A stretch of 43,083 bases of DNA, taken from Planctomycetota bacterium (lineage in GTDB: Bacteria > Planctomycetota > Planctomycetia > Pirellulales > Pirellulaceae). This document shows, one piece after another, positions 16,210 through 25,195 of the stretch (within the stretch, counting starts at the first letter, position 1; each line of letters starts with the position of its first letter). Where the stretch lies: the NCBI GenBank assembly GCA_018969045.1, contig JAGWZB010000004.1, positions 1-43,083 of the forward strand, written 5' to 3'. The position numbers were made by a program, and so were the translations under genes. Below the pieces are notes generated by a model that made no database searches, was not told the origin of the DNA, and worked only from the letters and a program-made list of their open reading frames with translations.

Positions 16210-17664
16210 TCACTTGGTTTCCGGAATCAGCTCCAGGCAAATGACACGGTCGGCCCCTCGCACGTACAAGAGTCCGTGCGAGAGCACTGGGGGTGCCCAA
16301 CTGGGGGGATTCAATAGAGGTTCTTTGGAGTCTGCTGGTGTGGTCAACTGCAAGTCCATCTGGGCAAGAACCTCATGATCCTGTGCACCGAGCTTCATCA
16401 AATGCAGTTTGCCAAATTCGCCCAGCCACAGCCAGTGCGAATCGACGATCAGTCCGGTCCCTCGGTCTCGGTTCCGCTTGGACCATACCAGTTTGGGTTC
16501 CTGTTCACCTGAAAGTTCGATACAGCGAATATCTGTATCTAGCGGATTTCGTCCACTGCTTGCATAGAGTTTATTTTCGTGCAGTAACGGTGTGTTCCAG
16601 TGGGTGCGCATCAGTTGATTTTGTCTTCCATCTGTATCGCGCCAAAGAGCCTTTAATTCACCATCTTTGAATTCCAGAAGCGCGCTGCCGATTTCGTAAG
16701 CTTCCGAGATGAAGATCTTGTTTCCAATCACAACTGGACTTGCGGCGTTGACGCTTTCGAGCATAGCAGCGCGAAAAGGAAAAAACTTTTCCCCTTTGCC
16801 GTCTTTGGCTTGAAAGATCAACAGTCCTTCCCGCATGAGGCTCAGGCAGTAATCCACTCCGTCGATCCTAGCGAGGATCGGAGCCGAGTAACTGGCAAGA
16901 TAATTTCCAACCCGATAGACTTCCTTGCCAGTCCGTTTGTCAAACGCAATCATACCGGTCCCATCGGGCTTGGCATTTGGCATATCGTTGATGGTCGGAG
17001 AGCCTGCGAAAAAACTGCGTTTGGGACTACCACCGACCATGACGATCAGCAGATCGTTGTAGACCAGAGGACTTGCACCAACTCCGAAAAAATTCGGAAC
17101 AACTCCGTACTCGCTGTTGATGTTCTTTTGCCAGCTCTCTTTACCGGTTTGGATATCGATGCAAGCCAGCTTGCCGGCCACTCCGTAGACATAGACCGAT
17201 CGACCGTCGACCAATGGACTGCAGCGCGGCCCATCGTTGTAGCCGTAGGCGTCTTGGTAGCTGACGCTCGACTCCCACTTCCATAGAAACTTACCGGTCT
17301 GAGCTTCATAACAACTGAGTCGTTCGGAGTTCCCAAAACGATCGAACTGGAACCAGCGGCCAAGGGCGGCGACCCCATTTCCGTACCCGGTTCCGGTCTT
17401 TTGGGTCCAGACAACCTTTAACCCTTCTTTGGGCCATTGGGTGAGAATCCCGGTCTCGGAACTCTTGGAATCGTAGTGAACCCCCAGCATGCGTGGCCAG
17501 TCTTCTCCTTCGGAGCGTGTCCAAAGTGAGAGCCCCGGGGACTGTGCTTGAGCGTTTGGCAGGCTTATCCACTGCAGGACTGCGATGACCAAAAATACAA
17601 GCGGGTTGGCAATCTGTGGTTTGCGATGAAAAAATCCGACAGAACTTGTCGCCAATACACGCAT
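16210..17664 (-). CDS. Secreted PQQ-type beta-propeller protein
   Basis: A 484-residue protein. A hydrophobic signal segment (PLVFLVIAVLQWISLPNAQA) precedes repeated beta-propeller blades of the quinoprotein-alcohol-dehydrogenase-like type: LSCYEAQTGKFLWKW, LACIDIQTGKESWQKN, GMIAFDKRTGKEVYRV. The repeated A/I-D-x-x-T-G-K-x-x-W motif marks blades rather than proving PQQ binding. Similar planctomycete proteins are usually annotated as PQQ-like or outer-membrane-assembly-like propellers; an enzymatic role is unproven. ATG 17664 is used. It lies 10 bases upstream of the EutBC fusion on the same strand, so both products are probably exported together. It is divergent from arfB with only 24 bases between start codons. 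Confidence 0.8.
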   Translation of the reverse strand: MRVLATSSVGFFHRKPQIANPLVFLVIAVLQWISLPNAQAQSPGLSLWTRSEGEDWPRMLGVHYDSKSSETGILTQWPKEGLKVVWTQKTGTGYGNGVAALGRWFQFDRFGNSERLSCYEAQTGKFLWKWESSVSYQDAYGYNDGPRCSPLVDGRSVYVYGVAGKLACIDIQTGKESWQKNINSEYGVVPNFFGVGASPLVYNDLLIVMVGGSPKRSFFAGSPTINDMPNAKPDGTGMIAFDKRTGKEVYRVGNYLASYSAPILARIDGVDYCLSLMREGLLIFQAKDGKGEKFFPFRAAMLESVNAASPVVIGNKIFISEAYEIGSALLEFKDGELKALWRDTDGRQNQLMRTHWNTPLLHENKLYASSGRNPLDTDIRCIELSGEQEPKLVWSKRNRDRGTGLIVDSHWLWLGEFGKLHLMKLGAQDHEVLAQMDLQLTTPADSKEPLLNPPSWAPPVLSHGLLYVRGADRVICLELIPETK

Positions 17665-17688
17665 GAACCATTACCTTATGAAAGCACC

Positions 17689-18111
17689 ATGGAAGACTTA
17701 AGCATCACGCACTATTTAACGATTCCCGCAAGCGAACTGCAAGCGGTTTATTCACGAAGTGGCGGTCCTGGGGGTCAGAATGTCAATAAAGTCAACACCA
17801 AGGCAACGTTGATTTGGGATTTGAACCAAACCCAATCCTTGTATCCGACGACCCTGACGCGCCTGCGCGCGATCGCTGCCTCGCGAATCACCGACGAAGG
17901 CTTATTAAAAATCCATTGCCAAGTCCATCGTGAGCAGTCCAGGAACTTGCAAGCATGCCGCGATCTCTTGCGAGGATTGGTCATCGAGGCATTAAAACCG
18001 GTAGTCGTTCGCAAGGAGACCAAGCCAAGTGCCGGGGCGCGGCGTCGCCGATTGGCAGACAAGAAACAAACCGGAGAGAAGAAACGCGGACGCACCCAGC
18101 AATGGGAATAG
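17689..18111 (+). CDS. arfB: Peptidyl-tRNA hydrolase ArfB (ribosome rescue)
   Basis: A 140-residue release-factor-like protein that frees peptides on stalled ribosomes. The catalytic GGQ sits in RSGGPGGQNVNKVNTKA near the N-terminus, as in ArfB/YaeJ. The C-terminal tail is strongly basic (GARRRRLADKKQTGEKKRG), matching the tail that enters the empty mRNA channel. The length equals that of E. coli ArfB. Start ATG 17689 (MEDLSITHYL) is chosen because the upstream frame extension to 17548 overlaps the divergent propeller gene and is not family-like. Only 24 bases separate the two start codons, so its promoter must lie within the neighbour's coding sequence or close to leaderless. Confidence 0.95.
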   Translation: MEDLSITHYLTIPASELQAVYSRSGGPGGQNVNKVNTKATLIWDLNQTQSLYPTTLTRLRAIAASRITDEGLLKIHCQVHREQSRNLQACRDLLRGLVIEALKPVVVRKETKPSAGARRRRLADKKQTGEKKRGRTQQWE

Positions 18112-18175
18112 CAGCCAGATCGATCCCCCGAATTTGCCGATTTTTGAACAACTTTCGGAAAAAAACAGGATTGGA

Positions 18176-18190
18176 CAACTCCTTGAGTTG
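18176..18190. promoter_or_regulatory. Perfect inverted repeat upstream of jetA
   Basis: CAACTC-CTT-GAGTTG has six-base arms and a three-base centre. It lies about 65 bases after the arfB stop and 82 bases before the jetA ATG. No T-run follows, so it looks more like an operator than a terminator. It is the only clear symmetric site ahead of the Wadjet operon. Confidence 0.4.
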
Positions 18191-18272
18191 AAAGCTCGTC
18201 GGCTAGGTATCAATCTGTTGGTAGAAAAAATCTCTCTATCCTTCCCTTTGATCCACTCGTCCATCGATCCAC

Positions 18273-19763
18273 ATGGCTCGTGAAACGGTATCGAAATTCA
18301 TTTCGTTACGTCGCAATCATCCAGCTTGGACGTTGCTGGCATCCCCCAAAGGCCCATTGATCCTAGCGAGCCTAAAGAGCTTGATAGAGTCCAGTCCAAG
18401 CGGTGTGGTATTCGAGGAAGCCGTTGAACGGCTCGCAAGCGTCTTTGCCGACTATGCCAACGACTCCGAGTTTGATCTTGGAGACGATCACCCTTTGACA
18501 GCCCGACGAGAGATTCGCCAATGGATCAAACGCGGATTGATCGTCGAACGCGATGGCAAAATCTTGGCAACCGACGCGTTCCAAAGAGCCTTGCTGTTTC
18601 TATCTTCGCTCGAAGATCAGACGATGACTTCGACAGCCTCCAGGCTCGCGACGGTGCAGCGGGCAATCGAGTTGCTTGAAACCCAGTTGAGCCGCAGTCA
18701 AACCGACCGCGAGCGAGCCATTCAAGCTCGCATCGATATGCTCACCGAAGAACTCAAAGCGGTCCAAGCAGGCGATTTCGATGTTCTCGATGGCAAGAAA
18801 GCCGAAGAGGGAATCCGCGAAGTCTATCAATTGGCAATGAGCTTGCAGGCTGATTTCCGACGCGTCGAAGACTCTTATCGCGAGGCGGATCGCCAATTGC
18901 GCCAGCGGATCATCTCGGAGAATCAGAATCGAGGTCAGATCGTCGACGAACTCCTCAATGGGCACGAACAACTCGTCCAGACCATCGAGGGCCAAGTCTT
19001 CGAGAGCTTTTACGCGCAGTTGGTAAAATCCTCAGAACTTCAGGAGATGAAATCCCGTATCCGCTCGATCCTAGAAAACATCAACACCGACAAGGCTTTG
19101 ACGCGAAAGCAACGCGCAGAACTCAAGCAACTCGTTTCACGTTTGGTCTACGAGTCCGAGCGAGTGATCCAAGCCCGTTCGCACAGCGAGCGCGATGTTC
19201 GAGGCTTTCTCAAGTCCGGCTTGGCCAATGAACAATTACGAGTCGGTGCGCTGCTGCAGGAAATCTTCCAAGCCGCACTGGAGCTGGATTGGCAATCCAA
19301 TAATATTCGCAGGACCGATAGCCCTTTTCCTCCGCTTGCGATCTCCGCTGGAAATCTACCTCTGATCGAACGACTCCTTCCAAAACAGATCGAGAGCCAA
19401 CAAGTATCCGAATTGGAATTGGATGAATTTCAAGCCGACCCAGCCGAAATGGGCGATGAGTTCTGGAGGGCTTATCGCGCCATGGATCGCGAAGAACTGT
19501 TTCGAAAAACGATTGAAACGTTGGGAACATCCGGTAAGAAATTCACGATTGGTCAGTTGGCCAAGCAGATAGAGCCAACTCATGACCTAGAGACTCTGGC
19601 ATTTTGGTTGGCCATGGCCAGGCAAGCGGGACTGGAACTAGGCCAAGGAGTTCAAAGCATCGATCTGAGCGACCCGGACGACGGAGACACACGCTTCGAG
19701 GTGCCTTGGGTGGAACTCTCCGGCCCGGATGTTCAAGATTTGAAAGCAGAAAGCTTGGAATGA
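18273..19763 (+). CDS. jetA: Wadjet protein JetA (DUF3375, kleisin-like)
   Basis: A 496-residue first gene of a Wadjet system, an SMC-like complex that recognises and cleaves small circular DNA such as plasmids. JetA is the kleisin-type linker of the complex, related in role to MukF. The N-terminal opening (FISLRRNHPAWTLLASPKGP) and an early winged-helix-like region (ARREIRQWIKRGLIVERDG) fit DUF3375 proteins. The centre is long helix. A second wing-like region appears near the C-terminus (KKFTIGQLAKQIEPTHDLET). Length matches the family. ATG 18273 has no strong Shine-Dalgarno site. Its stop overlaps the jetB start (ATGA), the first of several tight couplings in the operon. Confidence 0.9.
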   Translation: MARETVSKFISLRRNHPAWTLLASPKGPLILASLKSLIESSPSGVVFEEAVERLASVFADYANDSEFDLGDDHPLTARREIRQWIKRGLIVERDGKILATDAFQRALLFLSSLEDQTMTSTASRLATVQRAIELLETQLSRSQTDRERAIQARIDMLTEELKAVQAGDFDVLDGKKAEEGIREVYQLAMSLQADFRRVEDSYREADRQLRQRIISENQNRGQIVDELLNGHEQLVQTIEGQVFESFYAQLVKSSELQEMKSRIRSILENINTDKALTRKQRAELKQLVSRLVYESERVIQARSHSERDVRGFLKSGLANEQLRVGALLQEIFQAALELDWQSNNIRRTDSPFPPLAISAGNLPLIERLLPKQIESQQVSELELDEFQADPAEMGDEFWRAYRAMDREELFRKTIETLGTSGKKFTIGQLAKQIEPTHDLETLAFWLAMARQAGLELGQGVQSIDLSDPDDGDTRFEVPWVELSGPDVQDLKAESLE

Positions 19764-20485
19764 GCAATATATTTGATCGATTTGCAAATGAGCCACCCGA
19801 TCAGGCCGAAGAATGCGATTCGCTAAGCCAAAACGCATCGGAACACACCCCAGCTCAAGGGCCTGACTCGAAGCCCAAAGCCGGATCTCCCATGGAGCTG
19901 AAAACAGCCGTTCAGGAATTGCTAAAACAAGGATTCATCGAAGAGTCTCAGCGTCGCGATCTGTTTCGAAGTGTCAGCCTTCAGCGCGACGCGATCGAGC
20001 AAGCCCTTGAACCTCTAGACCTCTGTTTGCGGGTCGATACACACCGAGGAGTTGCTTTTCTGACCGTATCCAAGCTGGATATTCCAGACCCCAGCGATCA
20101 AGAGGGATGGAATCATCCCCTGGTTCGCAAGCAACGATTGACGCTCGAACAATCCCTCCTGGTTGCAATCCTTAGGCAGTCCTTCGCCATGCACGAGCAG
20201 GAGTATGGTGTTGGACAATCGGCAGCAAAACTATCGATCGACGAACTGCTACCGATCTTCATGACCTACTTTGGAGATTCAGGCAGCGATTCAAAGAATG
20301 AGAATCGACTATTGCAACTACTCGACCAGCTCAAAACACATGGGATCGTCTCCGAGGTGGATTCCAAGCAGGAAATTCTCATTCGTCCACTGATCGCGCA
20401 TCTTGCCAACCCGGAGTCTCTTTCGGCATTGCTAGCTGCACTGAACGAAAAAAAGGGGACTGAATTGTCCGAAGGAGACCAGTGA
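19760..20485 (+). CDS. jetB: Wadjet protein JetB (DUF4194, MukE/KITE-like)
   Basis: A 241-residue second Wadjet subunit, the KITE-type partner that binds the JetA kleisin. After an acidic, disordered N-terminus of about 50 residues comes a compact winged-helix region: LKTAVQELLKQGFIEESQRR, then a strand with RVDTHRGVAFLTVSKLDIPD, then LEQSLLVAILRQSFAMHEQE. This fits DUF4194. ATG 19760 overlaps the jetA stop; the frame runs further upstream inside jetA, but those residues are not family-like. Its TGA (20483-20485) overlaps the jetC ATG. Size and order match type I Wadjet operons. Confidence 0.88.
   Translation: MSNIFDRFANEPPDQAEECDSLSQNASEHTPAQGPDSKPKAGSPMELKTAVQELLKQGFIEESQRRDLFRSVSLQRDAIEQALEPLDLCLRVDTHRGVAFLTVSKLDIPDPSDQEGWNHPLVRKQRLTLEQSLLVAILRQSFAMHEQEYGVGQSAAKLSIDELLPIFMTYFGDSGSDSKNENRLLQLLDQLKTHGIVSEVDSKQEILIRPLIAHLANPESLSALLAALNEKKGTELSEGDQ
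20472..20477 (+). promoter_or_regulatory. Ribosome binding site for jetC
   Basis: AAGGAG lies seven bases before ATG 20485, inside the end of jetB. It selects ATG 20485 over the in-frame GTG at 20482. Confidence 0.65.
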
Positions 20486-23400
20486 TGGCAAAGAGAAGCA
20501 AGATTCAGGACTCGAAGCCTCAGCAAGACCAGGCGCTTACGCAAGAGCAATCGGAGCCTGAAGAAATCGATGCAATGCTGGTTCCCAGCACCGACACGTC
20601 GTTTGTTCTGAGCCGGCTGGAGGTCTATAACTGGGGACCATTCCGAGGGATGCACCGGGCGGACTTTGACCTGCGAGGGACAGCCATAATCGGTCCAACT
20701 GGCAGTGGCAAAACGACGTTGGTCGATGCGCTGATGACTCTGCTTGTTTCTCAGCCACGCTACAACCTAGCTTCGACCGGTGGCCATGAAAGCGATCGCA
20801 CTTTGATCGAGTATGTGCGTGGGGTCTTGGGTGGGGATGGGGCTGATGGCCGTCAGGAAGTAGCTAGACCGGGCAAGACCATCAGTGGCGTTTGTGCGAC
20901 GTATGTGGGAGGCAAGCAACAGGTCAAGTTGGCCGGTATCTTTTGGACCGAAGGTCCCGGCAATTCGGCGGATGACTTAAAACGCCGTTGGGTCTTTTCG
21001 ATGGCACCCGAGCAGAACTTTGACGGATGGCTTCGGATACTTCATAACGACGGGATTCGCGATTTGCTGAAGATGGGTCGCGAGACGGCGAATTTGAGAT
21101 TCTTCGAAAGCAAGCGCTCGTACTTGGAGCGCATACGAAAGTTCTTTGATGTCAGCGAGAACGCTTTTACGCTTTTGAATCGGGCCGCGGGACTCAAGCA
21201 GCTCAACAGCATCGATGAGATTTTTCGCGAATTGGTGCTCGATGATCGCTCGGCGTTTGATCGAGCATTGGAGGTTGCTGCGGAGTTCGACAACCTTTCG
21301 GACATTCATGCCGAATTGCAACTTGCCCAGCGGCAGCAGGATTCCTTGATCCCCGTGCAGGAAGAGTACGAGCGACTGCTCAAATCGCAGCGCAAGACTC
21401 AAAAGCTTCAAGTACTTAAGCGGATTTTGCCGATTTGGTTTGCTCGAATCGCTCATCAAAAGTGGGGAGAGGAATCCAGTAAACTGCAAGCGATGATCGA
21501 GCAAAGCCAAAAGGCTTTGGCCGAACTTGAGCACCAAGCTGCATCGGCTAGATCCATGGTCGATACACTCCGAGAGCGCTATCTGGAGCTAGGTGGCAAC
21601 ATCATCGGCGAGCTGGAAAATACGATCGCAGCCCAGCGCAAGCTGGTCGAGGAACGGACCAAGCAGGCTCGCGTGTACCAACAGATGGTCGCCCGCTTTG
21701 AGCTGAGCGAACAACTCGATGAAAACACCCTGAAAGCCAACCAAAACCAACTTCAGAAACAGCAGCAAGCCGTGCAAGCCCAACGCGACACTTACCAGTC
21801 GACCACGCTTGGCTCGATGGCCAAGTTGCAAGGTTTTCAGCAGCAGCTCGACGAACTTACCGAAGCGATTCGCAGGGTCAAACAAAGGCCTGGGTCCAAT
21901 ATCCCACCTCACTTCCAAGACTTCCGCAGCGAGCTTGCCCAGCAGCTTTCCATGCGGGATTCCGATCTCCCATTCCTTGCAGAGTTGATCGAAGTCAAGC
22001 CGTCGGAATCCGATTGGCGCGGGGCTATCGAAAGAGCGATCGGTTCGGAACGTTTAAGGGTATTGGTCCCTGAAGTTCGGATCAAAGAGGCTTTGAAATG
22101 GGTCAATAGCCGGGACAACCGATTGCATGTACGGTTGCAGTCGGCCCAGGCAATTCCGCAGCGATCCAACCTGTTCGAGGATGGCTATGTGAAGAAGCTT
22201 AACATCAAGCAACATCCGCTTAAGGATGCTGCATTGCAATTGCTGGCTTCGAGAGATTTGCACTGCGTGCGATCGGCTGAGGCGTTGAAGGACACCGAAC
22301 ACGGACTGACCCTCGAAGGCATGATATCAGGTAAGCATGGGAAGTTCGAGAAGCAAGATCAACGTCGACTCGATCAAGACTGGATGACCGGGTTTGACAA
22401 CAAAGACCAGCTCGATGCGATTGCCAAACAATGCGTCGAATCTACAGCTATGGTGGCCAACTGCAAAACAGAGGTTCAGAAGTCTCAGCAGCTACTCAAT
22501 CAATCCCAAGACACCCTGCGGGTCATCGAAGCATTGCTGGGCTTGGAGTTTGCGACGATCGATTTGCCTAAAGCCCAGGCCGACTTAGACCGTTCGATTC
22601 GGCGACTCGATGGACTCCTAGATCCGACCTCCGATGCGAGCTTGGCCAAATCCAACTACGAGACAGAGAACCGCAAGCTTGAGTCGATTCGCCAATCCAT
22701 CACCGATCAAAAATCAGACATCGCAGTCTATAGCGACAAACGCAACTCGGCAGATCAATCCTGTGAGGATGCTCGCAAGCGGGCTGAAAATGGACTTGCG
22801 CAAGACGAAGAAGCCTTGGCAAACAAGCATCTAAAGATCGATGACGGAACTCCTGCTCAGCGAATATTCGACTACGAGAGACGTTATTCCAAGGAGATCG
22901 AATCGCAGCTTGAAGAGCAATTCATACGTGATGCGGATATTGAGCAACAACTCGTACGCAAGATGGAGATCGCAAAAAGGGTCGACACCGGTGCTCTGAT
23001 CGAAGTCTCCTCGAGGATCGACGAAGTCCCGGTTTATCTTGAAAGACTACGCGTACTGACCGAAGAAGCATTGCCCGAGAAACGAACTCGTTTTTTAGAG
23101 TACTTGAACCGATCTAGCGACCAAGGGGTTACGCAATTGCTTGCCAGTATCGACGAGGAGGTCGATGCGATCGAGGAACGCATCGCCGAGTTGAATCACA
23201 CGCTGGTCAAAGTGGACTTTCGTTCGGGACGATATTTGCAGTTATTACCTCAGCGCATGAAGGACGAGCGATTGCGATCGCTCAATATCGCCATGCAAAA
23301 GGTCAGGCATGCGGCTTTGAAAGATGATGGCGGCGAGGGTCACTTCAAGGCGTTGCAGGAGATGGTAGCGATTTTAAAAGAGGCGGGAGAAAACCGACGA

Positions 23401-23841
23401 TTGCAGGGTTCCAAAGCTCTGCTTGATCCTCGTTTTCGTTTGCAGTTCTTTGTGGTCGAAGTCGATCGCAAGACCGCTGATCGATCCCCTCCGAGGACCG
23501 GCTCCCAAAGTGGTTCCGGTGGCGAGAAGGAGTTGATGGCTAGCCACATCCTGACTGCATCGCTAAGCTATGCGCTGTGCCCTCCGGCAGCGACCCGGCC
23601 GCTCTATGGAACGGTGGTCTTGGACGAAGCCTTTTCAAAGAGTTCTCCATCGGCAGCAAGCCGGATCATCGAAGCGCTGCGTATCTTCAGTTTGCATCCC
23701 ATTTTTGTGACTCCCAACAAGGAGATCGGATTGCTGAAGAAACACACCCGCAAAGTGATTTGCGTTCAAAGGCCAGGCAAAGAAGCAAGCTTGGCCTCCA
23801 TTTCCTGGGAGAAGCTCGAGGAAATTGCCAAGGGTCAGTAA
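20485..23841 (+). CDS. jetC: Wadjet SMC-like ATPase JetC
   Basis: An 1118-residue SMC/MukB-like ATPase, the motor of Wadjet that extrudes DNA loops. Walker A is GPTGSGKTT (from G70) after the typical LSRLEVYNWGPF opening. Two long coiled-coil arms (about 290-480 and 650-880) flank a hinge-like middle with IEVKPSESDWRGAIERAIGS. The ABC signature is SGSGGEKE (S1009 onward) and Walker B is VVLDEAF with D1047 and E1048. All ATPase motifs appear intact. The start is ATG 20485, overlapping the jetB stop and preceded by AAGGAG. jetD follows after 32 bases. The intact reading frame and motifs argue that the system is functional. Confidence 0.95.
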   Translation: MAKRSKIQDSKPQQDQALTQEQSEPEEIDAMLVPSTDTSFVLSRLEVYNWGPFRGMHRADFDLRGTAIIGPTGSGKTTLVDALMTLLVSQPRYNLASTGGHESDRTLIEYVRGVLGGDGADGRQEVARPGKTISGVCATYVGGKQQVKLAGIFWTEGPGNSADDLKRRWVFSMAPEQNFDGWLRILHNDGIRDLLKMGRETANLRFFESKRSYLERIRKFFDVSENAFTLLNRAAGLKQLNSIDEIFRELVLDDRSAFDRALEVAAEFDNLSDIHAELQLAQRQQDSLIPVQEEYERLLKSQRKTQKLQVLKRILPIWFARIAHQKWGEESSKLQAMIEQSQKALAELEHQAASARSMVDTLRERYLELGGNIIGELENTIAAQRKLVEERTKQARVYQQMVARFELSEQLDENTLKANQNQLQKQQQAVQAQRDTYQSTTLGSMAKLQGFQQQLDELTEAIRRVKQRPGSNIPPHFQDFRSELAQQLSMRDSDLPFLAELIEVKPSESDWRGAIERAIGSERLRVLVPEVRIKEALKWVNSRDNRLHVRLQSAQAIPQRSNLFEDGYVKKLNIKQHPLKDAALQLLASRDLHCVRSAEALKDTEHGLTLEGMISGKHGKFEKQDQRRLDQDWMTGFDNKDQLDAIAKQCVESTAMVANCKTEVQKSQQLLNQSQDTLRVIEALLGLEFATIDLPKAQADLDRSIRRLDGLLDPTSDASLAKSNYETENRKLESIRQSITDQKSDIAVYSDKRNSADQSCEDARKRAENGLAQDEEALANKHLKIDDGTPAQRIFDYERRYSKEIESQLEEQFIRDADIEQQLVRKMEIAKRVDTGALIEVSSRIDEVPVYLERLRVLTEEALPEKRTRFLEYLNRSSDQGVTQLLASIDEEVDAIEERIAELNHTLVKVDFRSGRYLQLLPQRMKDERLRSLNIAMQKVRHAALKDDGGEGHFKALQEMVAILKEAGENRRLQGSKALLDPRFRLQFFVVEVDRKTADRSPPRTGSQSGSGGEKELMASHILTASLSYALCPPAATRPLYGTVVLDEAFSKSSPSAASRIIEALRIFSLHPIFVTPNKEIGLLKKHTRKVICVQRPGKEASLASISWEKLEEIAKGQ

Positions 23842-23873
23842 AGAGCCAAACGCCAAGAGTGGGAAAATCATTC

Positions 23874-25019
23874 ATGAAATCCCCTGCAGAATTGAGGATC
23901 AAGCTAAAACGGCAGTGGGAAAACAATGCCTGTCGCGAAGCCAGACTCATGGCCATCGCAGGTGCTTGGCCTGTATCGCTCTGGATCGGAAAACCGACAT
24001 CGAGCAAGATCAAGAATCAACTCGATGAACTCAAGAGGCATGTGGAAGCTTGGCGTAAAGTGACCATCGGAGATGTCTTATGGGATCAGGTCTCTTCCCG
24101 ACACACAAGCCAGCCTATCGACGTCCCCCTGGTATGGCGATTGAACAAGCCTACTGAGTGGATCGATGCGATCGCAGACAAGCAGGTACGGGCCGAGTTT
24201 GAGGCACTATCGAAATTGGTACAACACTCCCCTGAGGTCTTTCGCAGTTTGCTTGTACGCAAACGATCTTTGTGGAGTAGCAAACCGATGGACGAAGTCA
24301 TCTTGGCTGCAAAGGTCGCGATGAGTTTGGAGCCCGGATGCGCACGGGGCCAGCCACTGCGAACGTTATCGATCGGGGGGATCGATACGAAATTCTTCGA
24401 GCGCCATGAGCGATTGATCTTGGAGTTTCTCGATGCAAGGTTCGAACGGCAACCCAGTGAGCTTGGGCTAGAGACATTTTTGGGTGCACCGCTTGACGCT
24501 GAGCACTGGCTGCTTGTGGTCGATTTGGACCAAGGACTATTGCCTTACGAGAAGATGCGGGTCAAATCGACTGATTTGATCAAACGATCACTGCCTGGGA
24601 AGAGGTTGTTGGTTGTGGAAAACGAATCGTCACAGCATCAGCTATGCCAATTACCCCAGACGCTCGCAGTGCTGGGTTGCGGTTTTGATTTAACTTGGAT
24701 GCAGGCACCGTGGCTAAAGGACAAGCAGGTTGGATACTGGGGGGATATCGATACGTGGGGATTGCAGTTTTTGGCAAAAGCCAGGCTAGCGGTACCACAG
24801 CTCGACCCGCTCATGATGGATGCAGAAACCCTCGATCAGCATCAAAGCTCCGCAGTCTGCGAACCGATTCGAGCCGATTCGATCGTTCCTGAGGGGCTCA
24901 ATCTGGCAGAATCCAAACTGTTTCAACGATTGTTCATCGAACAACGAGGTCGGTTGGAGCAAGAGTTTTTACCCCGGGAACTGGTCCATCAGAAACTTAA
25001 GCGTTGGTGTGGCCTGTGA
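23874..25019 (+). CDS. jetD: Wadjet nuclease subunit JetD (DUF3322 + DUF2220 Toprim)
   Basis: A 381-residue Toprim-fold subunit that cleaves DNA trapped by the JetABC motor. The N-terminal DUF3322 region (about 1-200) opens SPAELRIKLKRQWENN and carries PLVWRLNKPTEWID. The C-terminal Toprim domain has the metal-binding Glu in LLVVENESS (E249) and the DxD pair in YWGDIDTWG (D291, D293). These catalytic acids are all present. Start ATG 23874 (MKSPAEL) is chosen from the family-like N-terminus; the longer frame to 23577 overlaps jetC. Order jetA-jetB-jetC-jetD and domain content match Wadjet type I. Confidence 0.93.
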   Translation: MKSPAELRIKLKRQWENNACREARLMAIAGAWPVSLWIGKPTSSKIKNQLDELKRHVEAWRKVTIGDVLWDQVSSRHTSQPIDVPLVWRLNKPTEWIDAIADKQVRAEFEALSKLVQHSPEVFRSLLVRKRSLWSSKPMDEVILAAKVAMSLEPGCARGQPLRTLSIGGIDTKFFERHERLILEFLDARFERQPSELGLETFLGAPLDAEHWLLVVDLDQGLLPYEKMRVKSTDLIKRSLPGKRLLVVENESSQHQLCQLPQTLAVLGCGFDLTWMQAPWLKDKQVGYWGDIDTWGLQFLAKARLAVPQLDPLMMDAETLDQHQSSAVCEPIRADSIVPEGLNLAESKLFQRLFIEQRGRLEQEFLPRELVHQKLKRWCGL

Positions 25020-25119
25020 TGAAACACGCTGCGACAAATCCTTACAAAACAGTCCGTCCCACGTAGCCCAGAGAGTCCAGTCGACACCCCGAAGTGCGGT
25101 GATTCAAACAAGCGACATC

Positions 25120-25147
25120 TTCCAAAGATTCTCGAATCAACTACAAT
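25120..25147 (+). promoter_or_regulatory. Possible sigma-70-type promoter before the epimerase gene
   Basis: A good -10 match TACAAT (25142-25147) lies 16 bases after a weak -35 TTCCAA (25120-25125), leaving a leader of about 40 bases before ATG 25196. It would let the epimerase-larE genes be transcribed separately from Wadjet. Confidence 0.3.
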
Positions 25148-25195
25148 CTCGGGCGGTTAAACGCCATAAATTCTGGGCAAATTCTGAGGTCATTG

